Notes: generated by a model from the sequence alone, not told the origin. A DNA stretch of 64,000 bases from Melanopsichium pennsylvanicum (GCA_900208305.1 OAPG01000007.1:62001-126000); one strand, 5' to 3'. Positions 28,952-39,655 are shown, counted from the first letter of the stretch. Made by a program: numbers and translations.

Positions 28952-30208
28952 ATGATCTTTCCATCCCTTCGTCTTTCTGCCCCTTCAATCAAAACCATTT
29001 CACCCCGACGCCTTTTCTCATCCTCTTCTACAATCTTTGCCATCAGAAATATGAAGCCCATACAATTTTACACCGCTGGCACACCCAATGGTCAAAAAGT
29101 GTCGATCATGCTCGAAGAAATCAAAGCCCTCAATCCTTCCTTCGAGTATGAAACGCATGCAATTGATATCATGAAGAATACTCAGAAGGAAGACTGGTTC
29201 CTCAAAATGAACCCTAATGGTCGCATTCCTACCATTCTAGACCCAAACAATACGGCTACTGATCAAAACGGGTTCGCTGTTATGGAGAGTATGTCCATTA
29301 TGCTCTATCTCGAGGTACGTTTTTGCTTTTTTGCCCAATCTAGTATCAATTTGAGGAGATCATTTTCGACAGGAGGCTGATAATCGAACTCACTCTTTGA
29401 TTTTCTTTAATACTTTTTTTTTCCCCTCCGATTCTCTTTGAACGTACAACATCTTCTCGACTTAAAAAAAAATTTAGAAAAAGTACGATAACGAACATGC
29501 CTTCTCCTGGTCTGATTCGGAACCCAAAAAGGAAAACTTTCGCAATTTGGTACTTCAATGGATGTCGTGGCAAATGGCAGGACAAGGACCAATGCAAGGT
29601 CAAGCGAATCATTTTCGAATGCAAGCCGTAGGCGATTCCAAAAATGTGGTACCCTATGGAATAAAACGATACCATGATGAAACTGTTCGATTGTATCAAG
29701 TGCTCGAAATGGGTTTGCAAGGTAAACATTACCTTGTTGGTGATGGAAAGGGAAAATATTCTTTGGCCGATATGATTTGTTTCCCTTGGGCTCTTTGGTA
29801 CAGATTTTCAGGCATCAAAAATGAAGAAGTGGGTCCTAATGTAAAAGCTTGGATTGAAAGGATTAAACAGAGACCTGCAGTTCAAAAAGGGTTGCGAATT
29901 CCAACTGAGAGCCAACTTCTTAAAAATTTGGATGATGTAAGTTCACAAACCAAAAATCAAACCCTTCAATATTTCCTATCCTGATCGTCCACCAATATTC
30001 TTCAACTACATTATGGGTCACTTGATCAAATTGTAGTAATAGTATCCAAATAACCCCCAAGAAACAAAAGGAAAGAAAGAGGAAATTTGGCGAAAAGATA
30101 AAGTGCTGACAACATTCTCTTTTTCTTTTTCTATCTCTCTGTCTGATTGTTTCTCTCAATGATGGCAACGACCAGCCCAATTGGATGCCTCCCATGCCCG
30201 AGCTTTAA
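28952..30208 (+). CDS. Glutathione S-transferase, Ure2/GTT-like, three exons
   Basis: A glutathione S-transferase related to the Ure2/YfcG branch. Exons by splice consensus: 28952-29314, 29478-29936 and 30176-30208 (donors GTACGT and GTAAGT, acceptors TTTAG and CCAG). The joined frame is 284 residues. The thioredoxin-like domain starts at KPIQFYTAGTPNGQKV and contains NPNGRIPTI, the cis-Pro loop, and ESMSIMLYLE. The helical domain includes MSWQMAGQGPMQGQ and SLADMICFPW. Residues 1-33 are Arg/Ser-rich without acidic residues (around SPRRLFSSSS) and resemble a mitochondrial presequence. Met34 is placed exactly at the usual cytosolic start. The last exon supplies only ten residues, ending MPPMPEL; another acceptor is possible. 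Confidence 0.88.
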
Positions 30209-31044
30209 TTTTTTTTTTCGCCAACACAATCCAATAAAATCATGGTAACAGAGTAGCAATCCAAATTTCTTTCCCAAGCAAGTAGCTGCTTGTAGGGAAT
30301 TGAATATGCACAATATCGACTTGGACTTACACTCTGATCTGTATCTCATACCAACTTTTAAATTGCTCCTTTCGAATGTTGAATTGATTCAAAGCCTGAT
30401 TTCCACTCGTCCAAAAGTCGAAAGTGGTCTATGTATGTGTGTGTATTGGGATTGATCCACCGAACAAGTCTCTCTGTAAGAACATCCATTTTTCACCCCG
30501 CGGATTCGATCGCGACGATGAACAATCCCAAAAGAGTTCATTCGTATGCACATAGATGCCCTAATTAAAATCAAAGTTTTCAACATTTTCACAACCCATA
30601 AGCACCAACCATGCACATAAAGTATCTCAAAACGTTGAATCTCCCCATCCACTCTTCTCCCCTGCGCCATCCAAGACCTGTAAATTTTACACTTCAAATT
30701 GCTACTCTAATATTCACTAACATACTGACACCCAAATTTCTACCACCTCCTCAACCCCCTCTCACCATCCCAATTCAAACCTCACAACATATGCACACGC
30801 AACACCAACCTTAACCTCCTTTGTATACACACAAATTACGTAGTCTTCTTCTAGTTTCAATTCAAAATATATTTGCAACCTCGTACAATGCGCTCCAACA
30901 TTCGTTCATCCTCTACACAACACGAGCGCATGTTTGGGCAAGATCGAGATGCCCCCCCCCCCCTTTCCGCCTCTCGACCTCTCCTTCTCCCCATGAAGGA
31001 ATGGGAGAGCGACTCAAGGCTGTAACTATGTTTGGGCAACGCGC
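30209..31044. terminator. Convergent 3' region between GST and OSCP
   Basis: About 0.84 kb between convergent genes. It is C/A-rich and includes a run of 12 C at 30952-30963. No coding signal is seen. Confidence 0.35.
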
Positions 31045-32854
31045 TTAGACACCCTGCTCGAGCAAAGCGTTGAGCTTGTTAACTTTGCTAGCTACGCTCA
31101 AGTCGACCGTGTTACCTGCAAAGTCGACAACAAGACCACCCTGAATGGCCGGGTTGACCTTCTGTACAATCTTGAGACTCTTTCCGTTACCCTTGGCAGC
31201 AATCTGCGAACCTTTGAGTGCCGACTCGATACGAGAAACAGTCGACTTGTCCAAAGCAGTGGCAGAAGTCACAGTCACTTCAACCTCTCCACGGTATGCA
31301 GTCATGAGCTCCTGGAATCCTTCAATCACCTTTTCGGTCTGGCCCAAACGGCCGTTCTCGGCGAGGACGGTGAAAAGGTTGCTGTGGGCGTAAAAGTGGG
31401 GCAAATCATCGGGGGTCAATGGATGGCTCTGACAAAGAAAGAAAGGAAGCGTGTCTGACTTCGATGGATAGAGAGGCGAAGGCGTTGTCGCAAAGGCAGC
31501 AGGACTGGTGGTGGGACATCCTCCGAGCCTGCAACGTTGATCGCAGCGGCGTCCCAACGGCTCTCGATCGCCGGTGTGTGTCAATGTAGATCATCCAGTT
31601 GCATTGTGTTCTCCTTTGCCAACGGATGATGCTGACGGTATAGATCGTGGTCTCCGACTCGCAAGGTTGCCCGAGTGAGATCGCCAACGGTACGCAACGT
31701 ACCCCGACAGGCGGAGCGATCATTCCAATTGCGATTGCAACAAGCAGCAAGCGACGAATGCTCGCAATGTCCCTGTACTACTCAGCGTTGACGAGCTTGT
31801 TGCCAGCTGCGCAGTTATGTGGCGTCGAACTGCTCGTCTCTTGTGTGTCGTATAGATGCATTCTTTCATTGTGTCTCGTCTCATTCCATACGATGCGCGC
31901 TGCCATTGCTGTTGCCATGATGTTTGTTGCCATGATGTCTGATGCCATGATCGCCATGACGTCTGTTGCGTGTTGAAATGATGGTTTACGATCACTGCCA
32001 CACTTTGTATATTGTACTTACTGGGTGATGGGGTCAGCCTTGGCCTTACCCTGAGCCAGGAGCTGGTCGATGCCCTTGGTGCGGTCGGAACCACTGAGGG
32101 TAGGGTTCTCAATGAAAGTCTTGAGCTTGGCGCCCTCGGAGCCGGAAAGGGCGGACTGAACAGCCTTGAGGTCAGCCTCGACCTTCTCGAGAGTCTTGGA
32201 GTCCTTGGAAAGGGCGGCAACGTATGCGGAGCTGGCGTACTTGCCTGTGGTTGTGTAGAGGTGCCATTCGAAGCGGAAAATGACGCGCGGGACGTTTTTA
32301 GGTGGGATTGGGTTGATTGTTGATGGATGGAGCAGGGTTTCAGTGAGAATTTTGGCGTTCAGAAGATGATTAGTTCGAGATGGCAGGGCAGGGGAAGCTG
32401 TCAGCAAACTGAAAATGTGGGTGAAGCGGAGGTAATAAGAGAGTGAAAACATACCGGCAAGGCCATCGAGCATCTTGGGAGCTCGGACGGCAGCTTGAGA
32501 GGCGTAGCCTCGGGTAGCCTGCTGTTGTTTGACATGGTATGGATTATAGTGCGCAACGATGCGAAAGAGAGGAGCGCAGGTACAGTCGAAGTGTGAAGAA
32601 AGGAAGTATGAAGAACGAGCGAGATACGTGTCAGTGTCAGTGTCTGTGGTTGTGTTGGTGTAAGGATTGGGCAGAGACGATAGCTGGTGCGCTTTGATTG
32701 TGTTGTCAAAGCGCGAGATTGTGGAAGAGAAGTCGAGTCGGCCATGATTGCATCTGAGTAGCGCAATGAACGGAAGTTGATCGATGGTCGGAAAAGCGTG
32801 CCGATTGCTAATAACACCTACCTGGAAGAGACGGGGGGCGAAACGGGCGACCAT
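31045..32854 (-). CDS. ATP5: ATP synthase OSCP subunit (subunit 5), four exons
   Basis: The oligomycin-sensitivity-conferring protein, the peripheral-stalk subunit of mitochondrial F1Fo ATP synthase. Exons by splice consensus: 32822-32854, 32455-32521, 32245-inclusive boundary at 32244 down to 32022, and 31045-31381. Introns are 300, 210 and 640 nt. The joined frame is 219 residues, close to the usual size. The N-terminus MVARFAPRLFQ plus ATRGYASQ is a mitochondrial presequence, with exon 1 coding only 11 residues. Core motifs follow: GKYASSAYVAALSK, FIENPTLS, then across intron 3 DPITHNLFTVLAENGRLG, VEVTVTSA and the terminal IQGGLVVDFAGNTVDLSV. The exon 2 acceptor is a tandem CAGCAG, so one Gln may be optional. 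The reconstructed junctions reproduce the family sequence well. Confidence 0.93.
31382..32021 (-). other. Long intron 3 of the OSCP gene
   Basis: A 640-nt intron (donor GTAAGT, acceptor CCACAG), about six times the length of the introns resolved in GLO1 and the MHYT gene. Its 5' part carries degenerate GCCATGATG units on the plus strand at about 31905-31975. I looked for C/D and H/ACA snoRNA boxes and found no convincing set. Confidence 0.7.
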
Positions 32855-33137
32855 TGTGTGATGGAAGGAAGAGGTGGTGAAAAGGTGAACGATGATGAAA
32901 CGTTGTGTGCGTGCGTGTGTGTGTGTGTGTGGAGAAGAACAGTAGAAAGGTAACAGCGACGACGACAACGGATATTGGCCCACTCAAAACGCAGCTATGA
33001 ACTGATGATGATCAACCTACTCTGTAAGTTGGGCTCTCGGCCCAGAATTGGATCGAGGACTGCGTGTTCTCCCCTCAAACTGCGACGACAGAAAGGAGTG
33101 TGAGTAATTCTTCCAACCTTTCTTTCCTCTCTCACTG

Positions 33138-33181
33138 TACTGTACTGTAAATTTTACTGTACTGTAGTTAACTTTACTGTA
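33138..33181. promoter_or_regulatory. Five-copy TACTGTA cluster
   Basis: Copies at 33138, 33143 (overlapping), 33155, 33160 (overlapping) and 33175, all in the same orientation within 44 bp. This is the densest occurrence of the motif in the window, about 0.3 kb upstream of the OSCP start. No known factor is assigned. Confidence 0.5.
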
Positions 33182-33260
33182 CTCGCCATTTTCGCGGTCA
33201 AATCCGCCTTGTTTGTGCCTTTTTAGTGTGCCCGTGCTTGTGGCCCTCTGTCACCTCGGA

Positions 33261-33272
33261 AACCGATCGGTT
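33261..33272. promoter_or_regulatory. 12-bp palindrome AACCGATCGGTT
   Basis: A perfect inverted repeat in the OSCP/eIF3c divergent region, 80 bp from the TACTGTA cluster. It could bind a dimeric factor. Function unknown. Confidence 0.35.
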
Positions 33273-33991
33273 CCGCAAACGTGCCTTCGTAGTTTTACCG
33301 CGCGACAAAACCAAGCCACTTGATACTTAAATTGAAAATTCAGTGCCAAAACGGCTCGCTTCATTCTCTCGATCTCACATGTCGAGCAAAATTAGTTGCG
33401 GTCTGTATTTAACGGAGTTGCATTACGCCCCGTCCTCCTTGTTTGACAAGATCAAGAGGCTTCTTTTGGATCACAGGGTTTCGTTCCGAGTTTCTTCAAA
33501 GCAAGCAAACAAAGCTGATGTGCTATTCGAGGAGCGAGTCAAGTATAGAAACAAGACAAGAGAAAAGGCGAGATTCGTTCCCTTTTTGTGCACCATGGAT
33601 CGACCGTGGCGAGGAAGCGGCGAAGCGCCAATCAGAGAACCGCTCAGTGGATTGATTGATTGATTGCACTGCCGCTGAGCTCCCTCGATTTTTGGCAATT
33701 CAACGTTGCAGTCGATACCTTAATGGCTGTTTCGAGCTCTTTGTAACTTGAAACGAAAATGAAAATAAATGGTTTTGTATTCAGATAAAGTGAGGTGTAA
33801 TGAGCCAGCCTGAGTTTGGATCCAAGTGTTGAAAGCAAGGATTTCAACCAATTTGTAACAAGCGACACTCGTTGAGCGTGTCGTTTGAATTTTCAAGAAG
33901 AAATTCAAGTGCAGAAACAAGAAGAACAAGAATCAATAAGAAGACGAGCGGCGCGAGAAGATGCGAAGAAATACAGTATTTGAAGCAAAAA

Positions 33992-34013
33992 AAAAGAGAG
34001 AGAGAGAGAGAGG
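33992..34013. repeat. (GA)n microsatellite upstream of eIF3c
   Basis: A near-perfect AG dinucleotide run following an A-rich tract, about 0.5 kb before the eIF3c start. Confidence 0.8.
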
Positions 34014-34508
34014 GTATATCAGGAAGCGAAGCCACCAATTCTGAACCAGGCTGAGGCGTCAGACTGACTGACAGACTTGCAACCCCATGTGCGCCTGTCT
34101 GGCCTCTCTATCTCCTTTGTGCCAACTCGAAATGTTGCTCGAAAAATTGTGCGTTTTTGTGTCGACACTGCTCAACACACTCTTGATGGCTTAGCCGTCT
34201 TCACCACCGCACGTCGCATCTTCATCCTCCATCATCTACTTTCCTTGAAAGTCATAGCCCTCATCGATAGCACCCGTTGTAACGGTCATCTGAGAGAGCA
34301 TCACTTCCTGGACTTTGTCTCTACTTTTCGAATTCTCGTTGGCGGAAAAAGCGGTACTTTTAACCTTCCTTTTTTCCTCGCAGCTTCCAATCCGCACCCA
34401 TAACTCCACCGACATCACCTGTCGGTCGTATCCAACCATCTCACTCTTTTGCAGAGAAAGCATCAATCTCGCTTCTCTGCTTTCTTTCCCAACAAAACCT
34501 GATCCAAC

Positions 34509-37202
34509 ATGTCTGGCTTTTTCCGCAAGGTCGGCGACTCCGACTCTGAATCCGACATCTCCTCTTCCGAGGAGGAGCTCTCTGAGCTTGAGTCCGGAGA
34601 TGAGCAGCAACAGCATTCAAAGACTACTCAACCCGCCGCCGGTCGTTCCCGTTTCCTCAGAGGCAGCGATGACGAATCCGACTCGGATGATTCCGACTCT
34701 GATGAAGAATCGCTCGACTCGGACGCATCAGACGATGAATCACCTCGCGCTGACGGCAAAAAGCCTCCCACCTCTCGCTTCATGAAGGGCGCCGCCAACA
34801 GCGACGACTCCGATTCGGAAGAGGAGGTTAAGAAGGTCGTCAAGTCGGCAAAAGACAAGCGTATCGACGACATGCAGATCATCGTTGACCACATCGAGTC
34901 GGCGAAAAAGTCGAGCGACTGGACTTCGATCAACAAGGACTTCGACAACCTCATGCGCTCCATCGAGCGTCAACGCACCTTGAACGAAAACATTCCTGCC
35001 TTCTTCTACAAGGCTATCTCGCAGCTCGACACTTTCCTCAACGAGTCGGTTGCCAAGGAGAAGGATGCCAAGAAGAAGATGAAGGCTCCCGTCGCAAAGG
35101 CCATGAACGGTATGAAGCAGAAGCTCAAAAAGGTCATCAAGGACAACGATGACACCATCGCTCGCTACCGCTCTGACCCTGAAGCCTTCGAGGCTGCTGC
35201 CGAGGCCGCTACCGCCGCCGCCGCCGCCCCCGGCGAGGGCGAGACCGCCATCTCCAAGGGCAAGAAAGATCGTCTCGCCGCTGCTCTCGACGCCGAAGCG
35301 AACGATGACTTTCAGACCGTTGGCCGCGGTGGTCGCACCGAAATTTTTACCTCGGAAGGCCTCTTTAAGAGTCTCGCCGCCATCATGGAGGCCCGTGGTA
35401 GGAAGAGCACCGACAAGAACGAGCAGATTCGCAAGCTTTCCGACCTTTCCTCGGTCGCCGACTCGCCCTACAAGAAGATCCGTGTCATCCTTGCACTCGT
35501 CGCCGCTCGTTTCGACTACAACGCTTCCGCCACTGCCTTTATGCCCGTCGAGATGTGGGAGTCTGCCCGCAAGGAGATCAACGAGATCCTCGCGCTTCTC
35601 AGCAAGAACCGCGCTTATGTTATTCGTGAGGAGACCCCGGACTACGATGACGAGGTGGAGCGTGTTCCAAATCAGGATGGCGAGAAGGACATTGTCGAAG
35701 TCCGCGGTAGCATCATCAGCTTCGTCGATCGTCTCGATGACGAGTTCACCAAGAGCTTGCAAAACATCGACCCTCATACCACCGAATACGTCGACCGTCT
35801 TTGCGACGAAAAGAAGCTCTACGAGACCATCGTTCTAGCCCAGGGCTACTTCGAAGGCCAGGCCGAGGACGCAGCGCTCGCCCGCTGCACCATGCGTCGT
35901 CTCGACCATGTCTACGCCAAGCAGGACATCATCATCAAGGCTCTCGAATCCACCCTCGGCGAAAGTGCCAAGGCCTTCGATTCCAAGCTCTTCCCCCCGC
36001 CGACCCGCGTGGCTGAACAGGATGGCCCCGCCCTCCTCGTCCGCGCGCTCTGCACTTACCTCTACCAGGCCCGTGGCGTTGAGGCCGAACGACCACGAAC
36101 GCGCGCCATGTTGTGCCACATCTACTTCCACGCCCTCCACGCCGAATATCACGTGGCTCGCGACATGTTCCTCATGTCGCACCTTCAGGATGCCATTCAT
36201 CTCGCCGATGTCGCCACCCAAATCTTGTACAATCGCGTAGTCGTTCAGATCGGCATCTGCGCCTTCCGCAACGGACTCATCAAGGAGTCCCAGGTTGCGC
36301 TCCAGGAGATCTTTGCCACTGGTCGAGTCAAGGAACTCCTCGCACAGGGTGTGCAGAAGCAGAACCAGTTCTCCACCATCACACCCGAGCAGGAGAAGCT
36401 GGAGCGTCAACGTCAACTTCCCTTCCACATGCACATCAACCTCGAGCTCTTGGAGTGCATCTACTTGATTTCGTCGATGCTGCTCGAGGTGCCCAACATG
36501 GCGCTTGCGGGTAATGATCCCGAGCTGCGCAAGAGGGTCATCTCGCGTCCCTTTAGGAGAATGTTGGACTACACGGATCGCCAAGTGTTCTCTGGACCTC
36601 CCGAAAACACGCGAGACCACATTATGCAGGCGTGCAAGGCGCTCCAGAACGGCGATTGCAAAGCGTGCATCGACCTAATTGCTGATATCAAGATTTGGAA
36701 GCTTATGCCAGGATCTGAGGATGTCAAGGCCATGCTCGCCAAGCGCATCCAGGAGGTGGGTCTTCGCACCTATCTCTTCTCTTACTCTGCCTACTACGAG
36801 TCCGTCTCGCTTACCCACTTGGCTGCCACGTTTGATGTGGAAGAAAAGGTGGTCAAGGCCATGGTTAGCAAGATGATCTACAACGACGAGCTCGCAGCAA
36901 GCTTGGATCCTAGTGCGAACGTGGTCGCATTCCACAGGTTGGAGTTAAGTAAGGTTCAACAGTTGGCAGCGACGTTGGCCGACAAGGCCAACAGCATGCT
37001 GGAACAGAATGAGCGATTGCTGGATGCGAAATTGGGTGAAGGTAAAGAGCAAAGGAGCGGCCCTGGTGGCGAGAGGGGTGAGAGGGGAGAGGGTGGTCAG
37101 CAAGGTGGGAGGAGGGAGAGGAGAGGTGGCTCGGCAGCCAGAGGTAGGGGTCGTGGTAGGGGTAGAGCACAACAGTTCCAAGCGCTCGGACAGAAGGTGT
37201 AA
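34509..37202 (+). CDS. NIP1: Translation initiation factor eIF3 subunit C
   Basis: An 897-residue eIF3c (yeast Nip1), a core subunit of the eIF3 complex that binds the 40S ribosome and contacts eIF1 and eIF5. The N-terminus begins MSGFFRKVGDSDSESD and is rich in acidic Ser clusters, typical of the family and of casein-kinase targets. A helical domain fills about 100-700. The C-terminal PCI region includes YSAYYESVSLTHLAATFDVE and MIYNDELAASLD (about 755-810). The extreme end is an Arg-Gly repeat (RGRGRGRG). Length and layout match full-length homologues. Codons are strongly C-ending, as expected of a highly expressed gene. The start is ATG 34509. Confidence 0.96.
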   Translation: MSGFFRKVGDSDSESDISSSEEELSELESGDEQQQHSKTTQPAAGRSRFLRGSDDESDSDDSDSDEESLDSDASDDESPRADGKKPPTSRFMKGAANSDDSDSEEEVKKVVKSAKDKRIDDMQIIVDHIESAKKSSDWTSINKDFDNLMRSIERQRTLNENIPAFFYKAISQLDTFLNESVAKEKDAKKKMKAPVAKAMNGMKQKLKKVIKDNDDTIARYRSDPEAFEAAAEAATAAAAAPGEGETAISKGKKDRLAAALDAEANDDFQTVGRGGRTEIFTSEGLFKSLAAIMEARGRKSTDKNEQIRKLSDLSSVADSPYKKIRVILALVAARFDYNASATAFMPVEMWESARKEINEILALLSKNRAYVIREETPDYDDEVERVPNQDGEKDIVEVRGSIISFVDRLDDEFTKSLQNIDPHTTEYVDRLCDEKKLYETIVLAQGYFEGQAEDAALARCTMRRLDHVYAKQDIIIKALESTLGESAKAFDSKLFPPPTRVAEQDGPALLVRALCTYLYQARGVEAERPRTRAMLCHIYFHALHAEYHVARDMFLMSHLQDAIHLADVATQILYNRVVVQIGICAFRNGLIKESQVALQEIFATGRVKELLAQGVQKQNQFSTITPEQEKLERQRQLPFHMHINLELLECIYLISSMLLEVPNMALAGNDPELRKRVISRPFRRMLDYTDRQVFSGPPENTRDHIMQACKALQNGDCKACIDLIADIKIWKLMPGSEDVKAMLAKRIQEVGLRTYLFSYSAYYESVSLTHLAATFDVEEKVVKAMVSKMIYNDELAASLDPSANVVAFHRLELSKVQQLAATLADKANSMLEQNERLLDAKLGEGKEQRSGPGGERGERGEGGQQGGRRERRGGSAARGRGRGRGRAQQFQALGQKV

Positions 37203-38096
37203 AGCACTGGAGCAGATAGTGTCACTACTCTCCGTATTCCTTCTCAACTCGTCCCTTCTTGTTCATGCTTTACCCTTCCCGTCATTCCCGACTTTCCACC
37301 CCCAAAAAGCTTCTCTGTCGTTCTAACAGCAAAACTTGTACGTATACGTTTGAAACCACAGGAGCCAGTGCGCTTGTCTCACAGAAGCTGCTTGTTTGTT
37401 TGTTTCTCTATGATGGCCCGTCTGAGTGATTCAGGGTTGACATTGTATGTGTCAGGACTGTTTCTGAGCGTGCACACGAACACCGTTGCTTTGCGAACGT
37501 GATATGATCGTCAACAGGCACTCAGATGTTTTGGACTTGAGGCTTCAACTGGCCAATATCGGTAGCAAGTTGTGGGCTAACTTTATCGTACGAATTAAAT
37601 GCTCCACATTTTCTTCCCTTAAGTTGAATATCCGATCTCACAATTCGGGGAAAAACGCGCCGAAATCAGCCTGCGCCTCGAGGTACAGCAATCAACTCGA
37701 GTGGCCGCGGCGGTGTGTGGGGAAAGTCGCCGAGTAAAATTAAACTTGGATACTGTAAGCGTGCAGCTCTCTGCGTGTTCGAACCTTTGGAGAAGGATGC
37801 TGTAACGGTATCGCATCGGAACCTTTATCGGAACTTTTCTTCCCAAGGATCACACTGTATTCCATCCCATACGCTCCAAAGTACCTCTGTGATATCTCCC
37901 CTTGGAGAAACGATCTCCAGGGTCAGGATTTGACGTCGCAGTCATTCAAAAGCGGAGGAGCTACACCCACCAAAGATCACGCTCTCGTTAAGTATTTCGA
38001 ACGAGTTTCCTCCATATCGAGCATATTTCATGAATACAATCTTTACCCAACGGCATCATCAATTAGAGGTCTTCAACCCTGTATAGCCCGTTCAGC
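37203..38096. promoter_or_regulatory. Intergenic region between eIF3c and the J-protein gene
   Basis: About 0.89 kb between tandem genes. One TACTGTA is at 37751. Short open frames on both strands do not resemble proteins. No RNA gene is recognised. Confidence 0.35.
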
Positions 38097-39413
38097 ATGT
38101 CGTTGGCCTCGTCTTCACGATCTACCGCCCCCTCAACCAGGTTATGTCTGCGTCGCACAACGCTTTCCTCCGCATCGGTCACCCCTTGTCCTTATGCACA
38201 CAGCTCGATGCCTACGAAACATGTTCCGGAAGTGTATCTGGCAAACGCAGTACCGCGATGGCTGCTTCCGTTTTCGCAATCACTACACTCACAGCCCAGC
38301 TCAAAACGCCATTTCTCATCATCACCAATCAAATTTTGTCCAAGAGAATCGCAAACTGCCACTTCTTCCTCATCCGGTTCTACATCTGCATCCACGTCAT
38401 CAGCAAAAGATACCGCAGCCAAGTACAAACAAACGAAATCGAAAGCGGAAACAAGTTTCGCTTATCCAAGCCATCTCAAGAACCCTACACCTTACGACAT
38501 TTTCCACTTCACCAAACGCAGCGTAACATCGTCTCAGATCAAAGCACGATATTACGACCTGGTTCGTGTTCTCCATCCCGATCGTTTCTCATCTTCCTCT
38601 TCATCCTTGTCTCAAATGAAAACAAAGGCGGAAGCAGAGGAACAGTTCAAATCCATCATTGCGGCGTATGATCTGCTCAAAGATGGCAAGAAAAAAGCCA
38701 TGTATGATCGAGCGGGATTAGGCTGGGGACCTAACGGCACATCATCATCATCGGATATGGGAGGAACTTCTTCAAGAACAGATCCGTGGCGAGGATGGCA
38801 AGATATGCGATATACACGTAGATATACACCTGGATACAAAGGCCCTGGTCATGATCGGTTTGGATGGCAGTATTCCGATTTTTACTCCAACACTCATCAG
38901 TACGGTCCTACTGCATCCAACAGGGGTGCTTATTCTTACTACAATAATGGATGGAATGGGGGCAATGGAAAATACACTACCAACGGTGTTTTCATCAGTG
39001 CGCTTTTCATTTTGACATGGGTTTTGGCAGGGTTACAGTATTCGAGATTGTCATTGCAGAGTCAGAAGGCGATAGAAAAGGCGGATAAGCAACATTTGGA
39101 TGCAGCAAGATCTTTGAATCAAGCAAGACAAGAGGCTAGAAGTGAACAAGGTAAGGAAAGATGGAAGGCTTTCAGAAGGAGAGCTAGGGAGCAAAAATTC
39201 ATTCAAGATTTGCAAGTTGAAGAAAGCATCATCAACAGTCATCATGATCCTGTTCAAGCAATATTACCACCACCAACACAAGTACAAGGAAAAGGACAAG
39301 GAGGAGGGGATAATTCCGAAAAGAATCAATACGGTATTGGTCACGGGGGTCCAAGTGGCAAAGTCGCCGCACAAGAACGGTTTGCAAAAGCAAAAGCTCT
39401 GTCTCAACCGTAA
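38097..39413 (+). CDS. Mitochondrial membrane J-domain protein
   Basis: A 438-residue type III Hsp40. The first roughly 80 residues are Ser/Arg-rich, with RRTT and KRHFSSSP, and look like a mitochondrial presequence. The J domain spans about 131-206 (TPYDIFHFTK, HPDR with HPD at 160-162, EEQFKSIIAAYDLL, AMYDRAG). Gly/Tyr-rich sequence follows, then one transmembrane helix (about 298-315), a charged coiled coil (about 320-390) and a Gln/Gly-rich tail. It should recruit mitochondrial Hsp70 at the inner membrane. The layout resembles yeast Jid1, but orthology is only a suggestion. The start is ATG 38097. It is convergent with the downstream pseudokinase gene. Confidence 0.82.
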   Translation: MSLASSSRSTAPSTRLCLRRTTLSSASVTPCPYAHSSMPTKHVPEVYLANAVPRWLLPFSQSLHSQPSSKRHFSSSPIKFCPRESQTATSSSSGSTSASTSSAKDTAAKYKQTKSKAETSFAYPSHLKNPTPYDIFHFTKRSVTSSQIKARYYDLVRVLHPDRFSSSSSSLSQMKTKAEAEEQFKSIIAAYDLLKDGKKKAMYDRAGLGWGPNGTSSSSDMGGTSSRTDPWRGWQDMRYTRRYTPGYKGPGHDRFGWQYSDFYSNTHQYGPTASNRGAYSYYNNGWNGGNGKYTTNGVFISALFILTWVLAGLQYSRLSLQSQKAIEKADKQHLDAARSLNQARQEARSEQGKERWKAFRRRAREQKFIQDLQVEESIINSHHDPVQAILPPPTQVQGKGQGGGDNSEKNQYGIGHGGPSGKVAAQERFAKAKALSQP

Positions 39414-39628
39414 ATTTACAAAACTGCACTCACTCATCAACTCAATCATGATAATATAACCACCTTGTTACCACAAGAAAACCAAATTCGTTCCATCAAT
39501 ATCCAAATTTCCTTTTCACCATACATATAACACACACACACACATAGAACAAGAGGACAATGTAAATGGCACCCATCCATCATCATAAAAAGCACAACAT
39601 CATTGTGTCTTGAGTTTTTCCACAAAAC

Positions 39629-39655
39629 AAAAAAAAAAAAAAAAAAAAAAAAAAA
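39629..39655. repeat. Poly(A) run of 27
   Basis: A homopolymer in the 293-bp convergent region between the J-protein and SCYL1/Cex1 genes. It is probably part of a 3' UTR and is prone to sequencing error in length. Confidence 0.85.

Larger units (their letters stand above)
32855..34508. promoter_or_regulatory. Divergent promoter region, OSCP / eIF3c
   Basis: A 1.65-kb gene-free region between two highly expressed housekeeping genes. It contains a GT microsatellite at about 32911-32931, five TACTGTA copies at 33138-33181, a 12-bp perfect palindrome at 33261-33272, and a (GATT)n stretch around 33653-33665. It also holds another TACAGTA at 33972 and a GA repeat at 33992-34013. Short open frames here do not look coding. 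Confidence 0.5.

Noticed and set aside
31382..32021. snoRNA inside OSCP intron 3
   Set aside because: GATGATG-like and CTGA strings occur, but no C/D pair with a terminal stem and correct spacing, and no H/ACA fold, could be drawn.
33343..33663. 106-codon plus-strand frame in the OSCP/eIF3c gap
   Set aside because: Its composition is unlike a protein, a second overlapping frame is equally open, and no splice context is seen.
34740..35777. 345-codon open frame on the minus strand
   Set aside because: It is antisense to eIF3c. Its Leu/Val/Asp-rich composition mirrors the strongly biased codons of the real gene.
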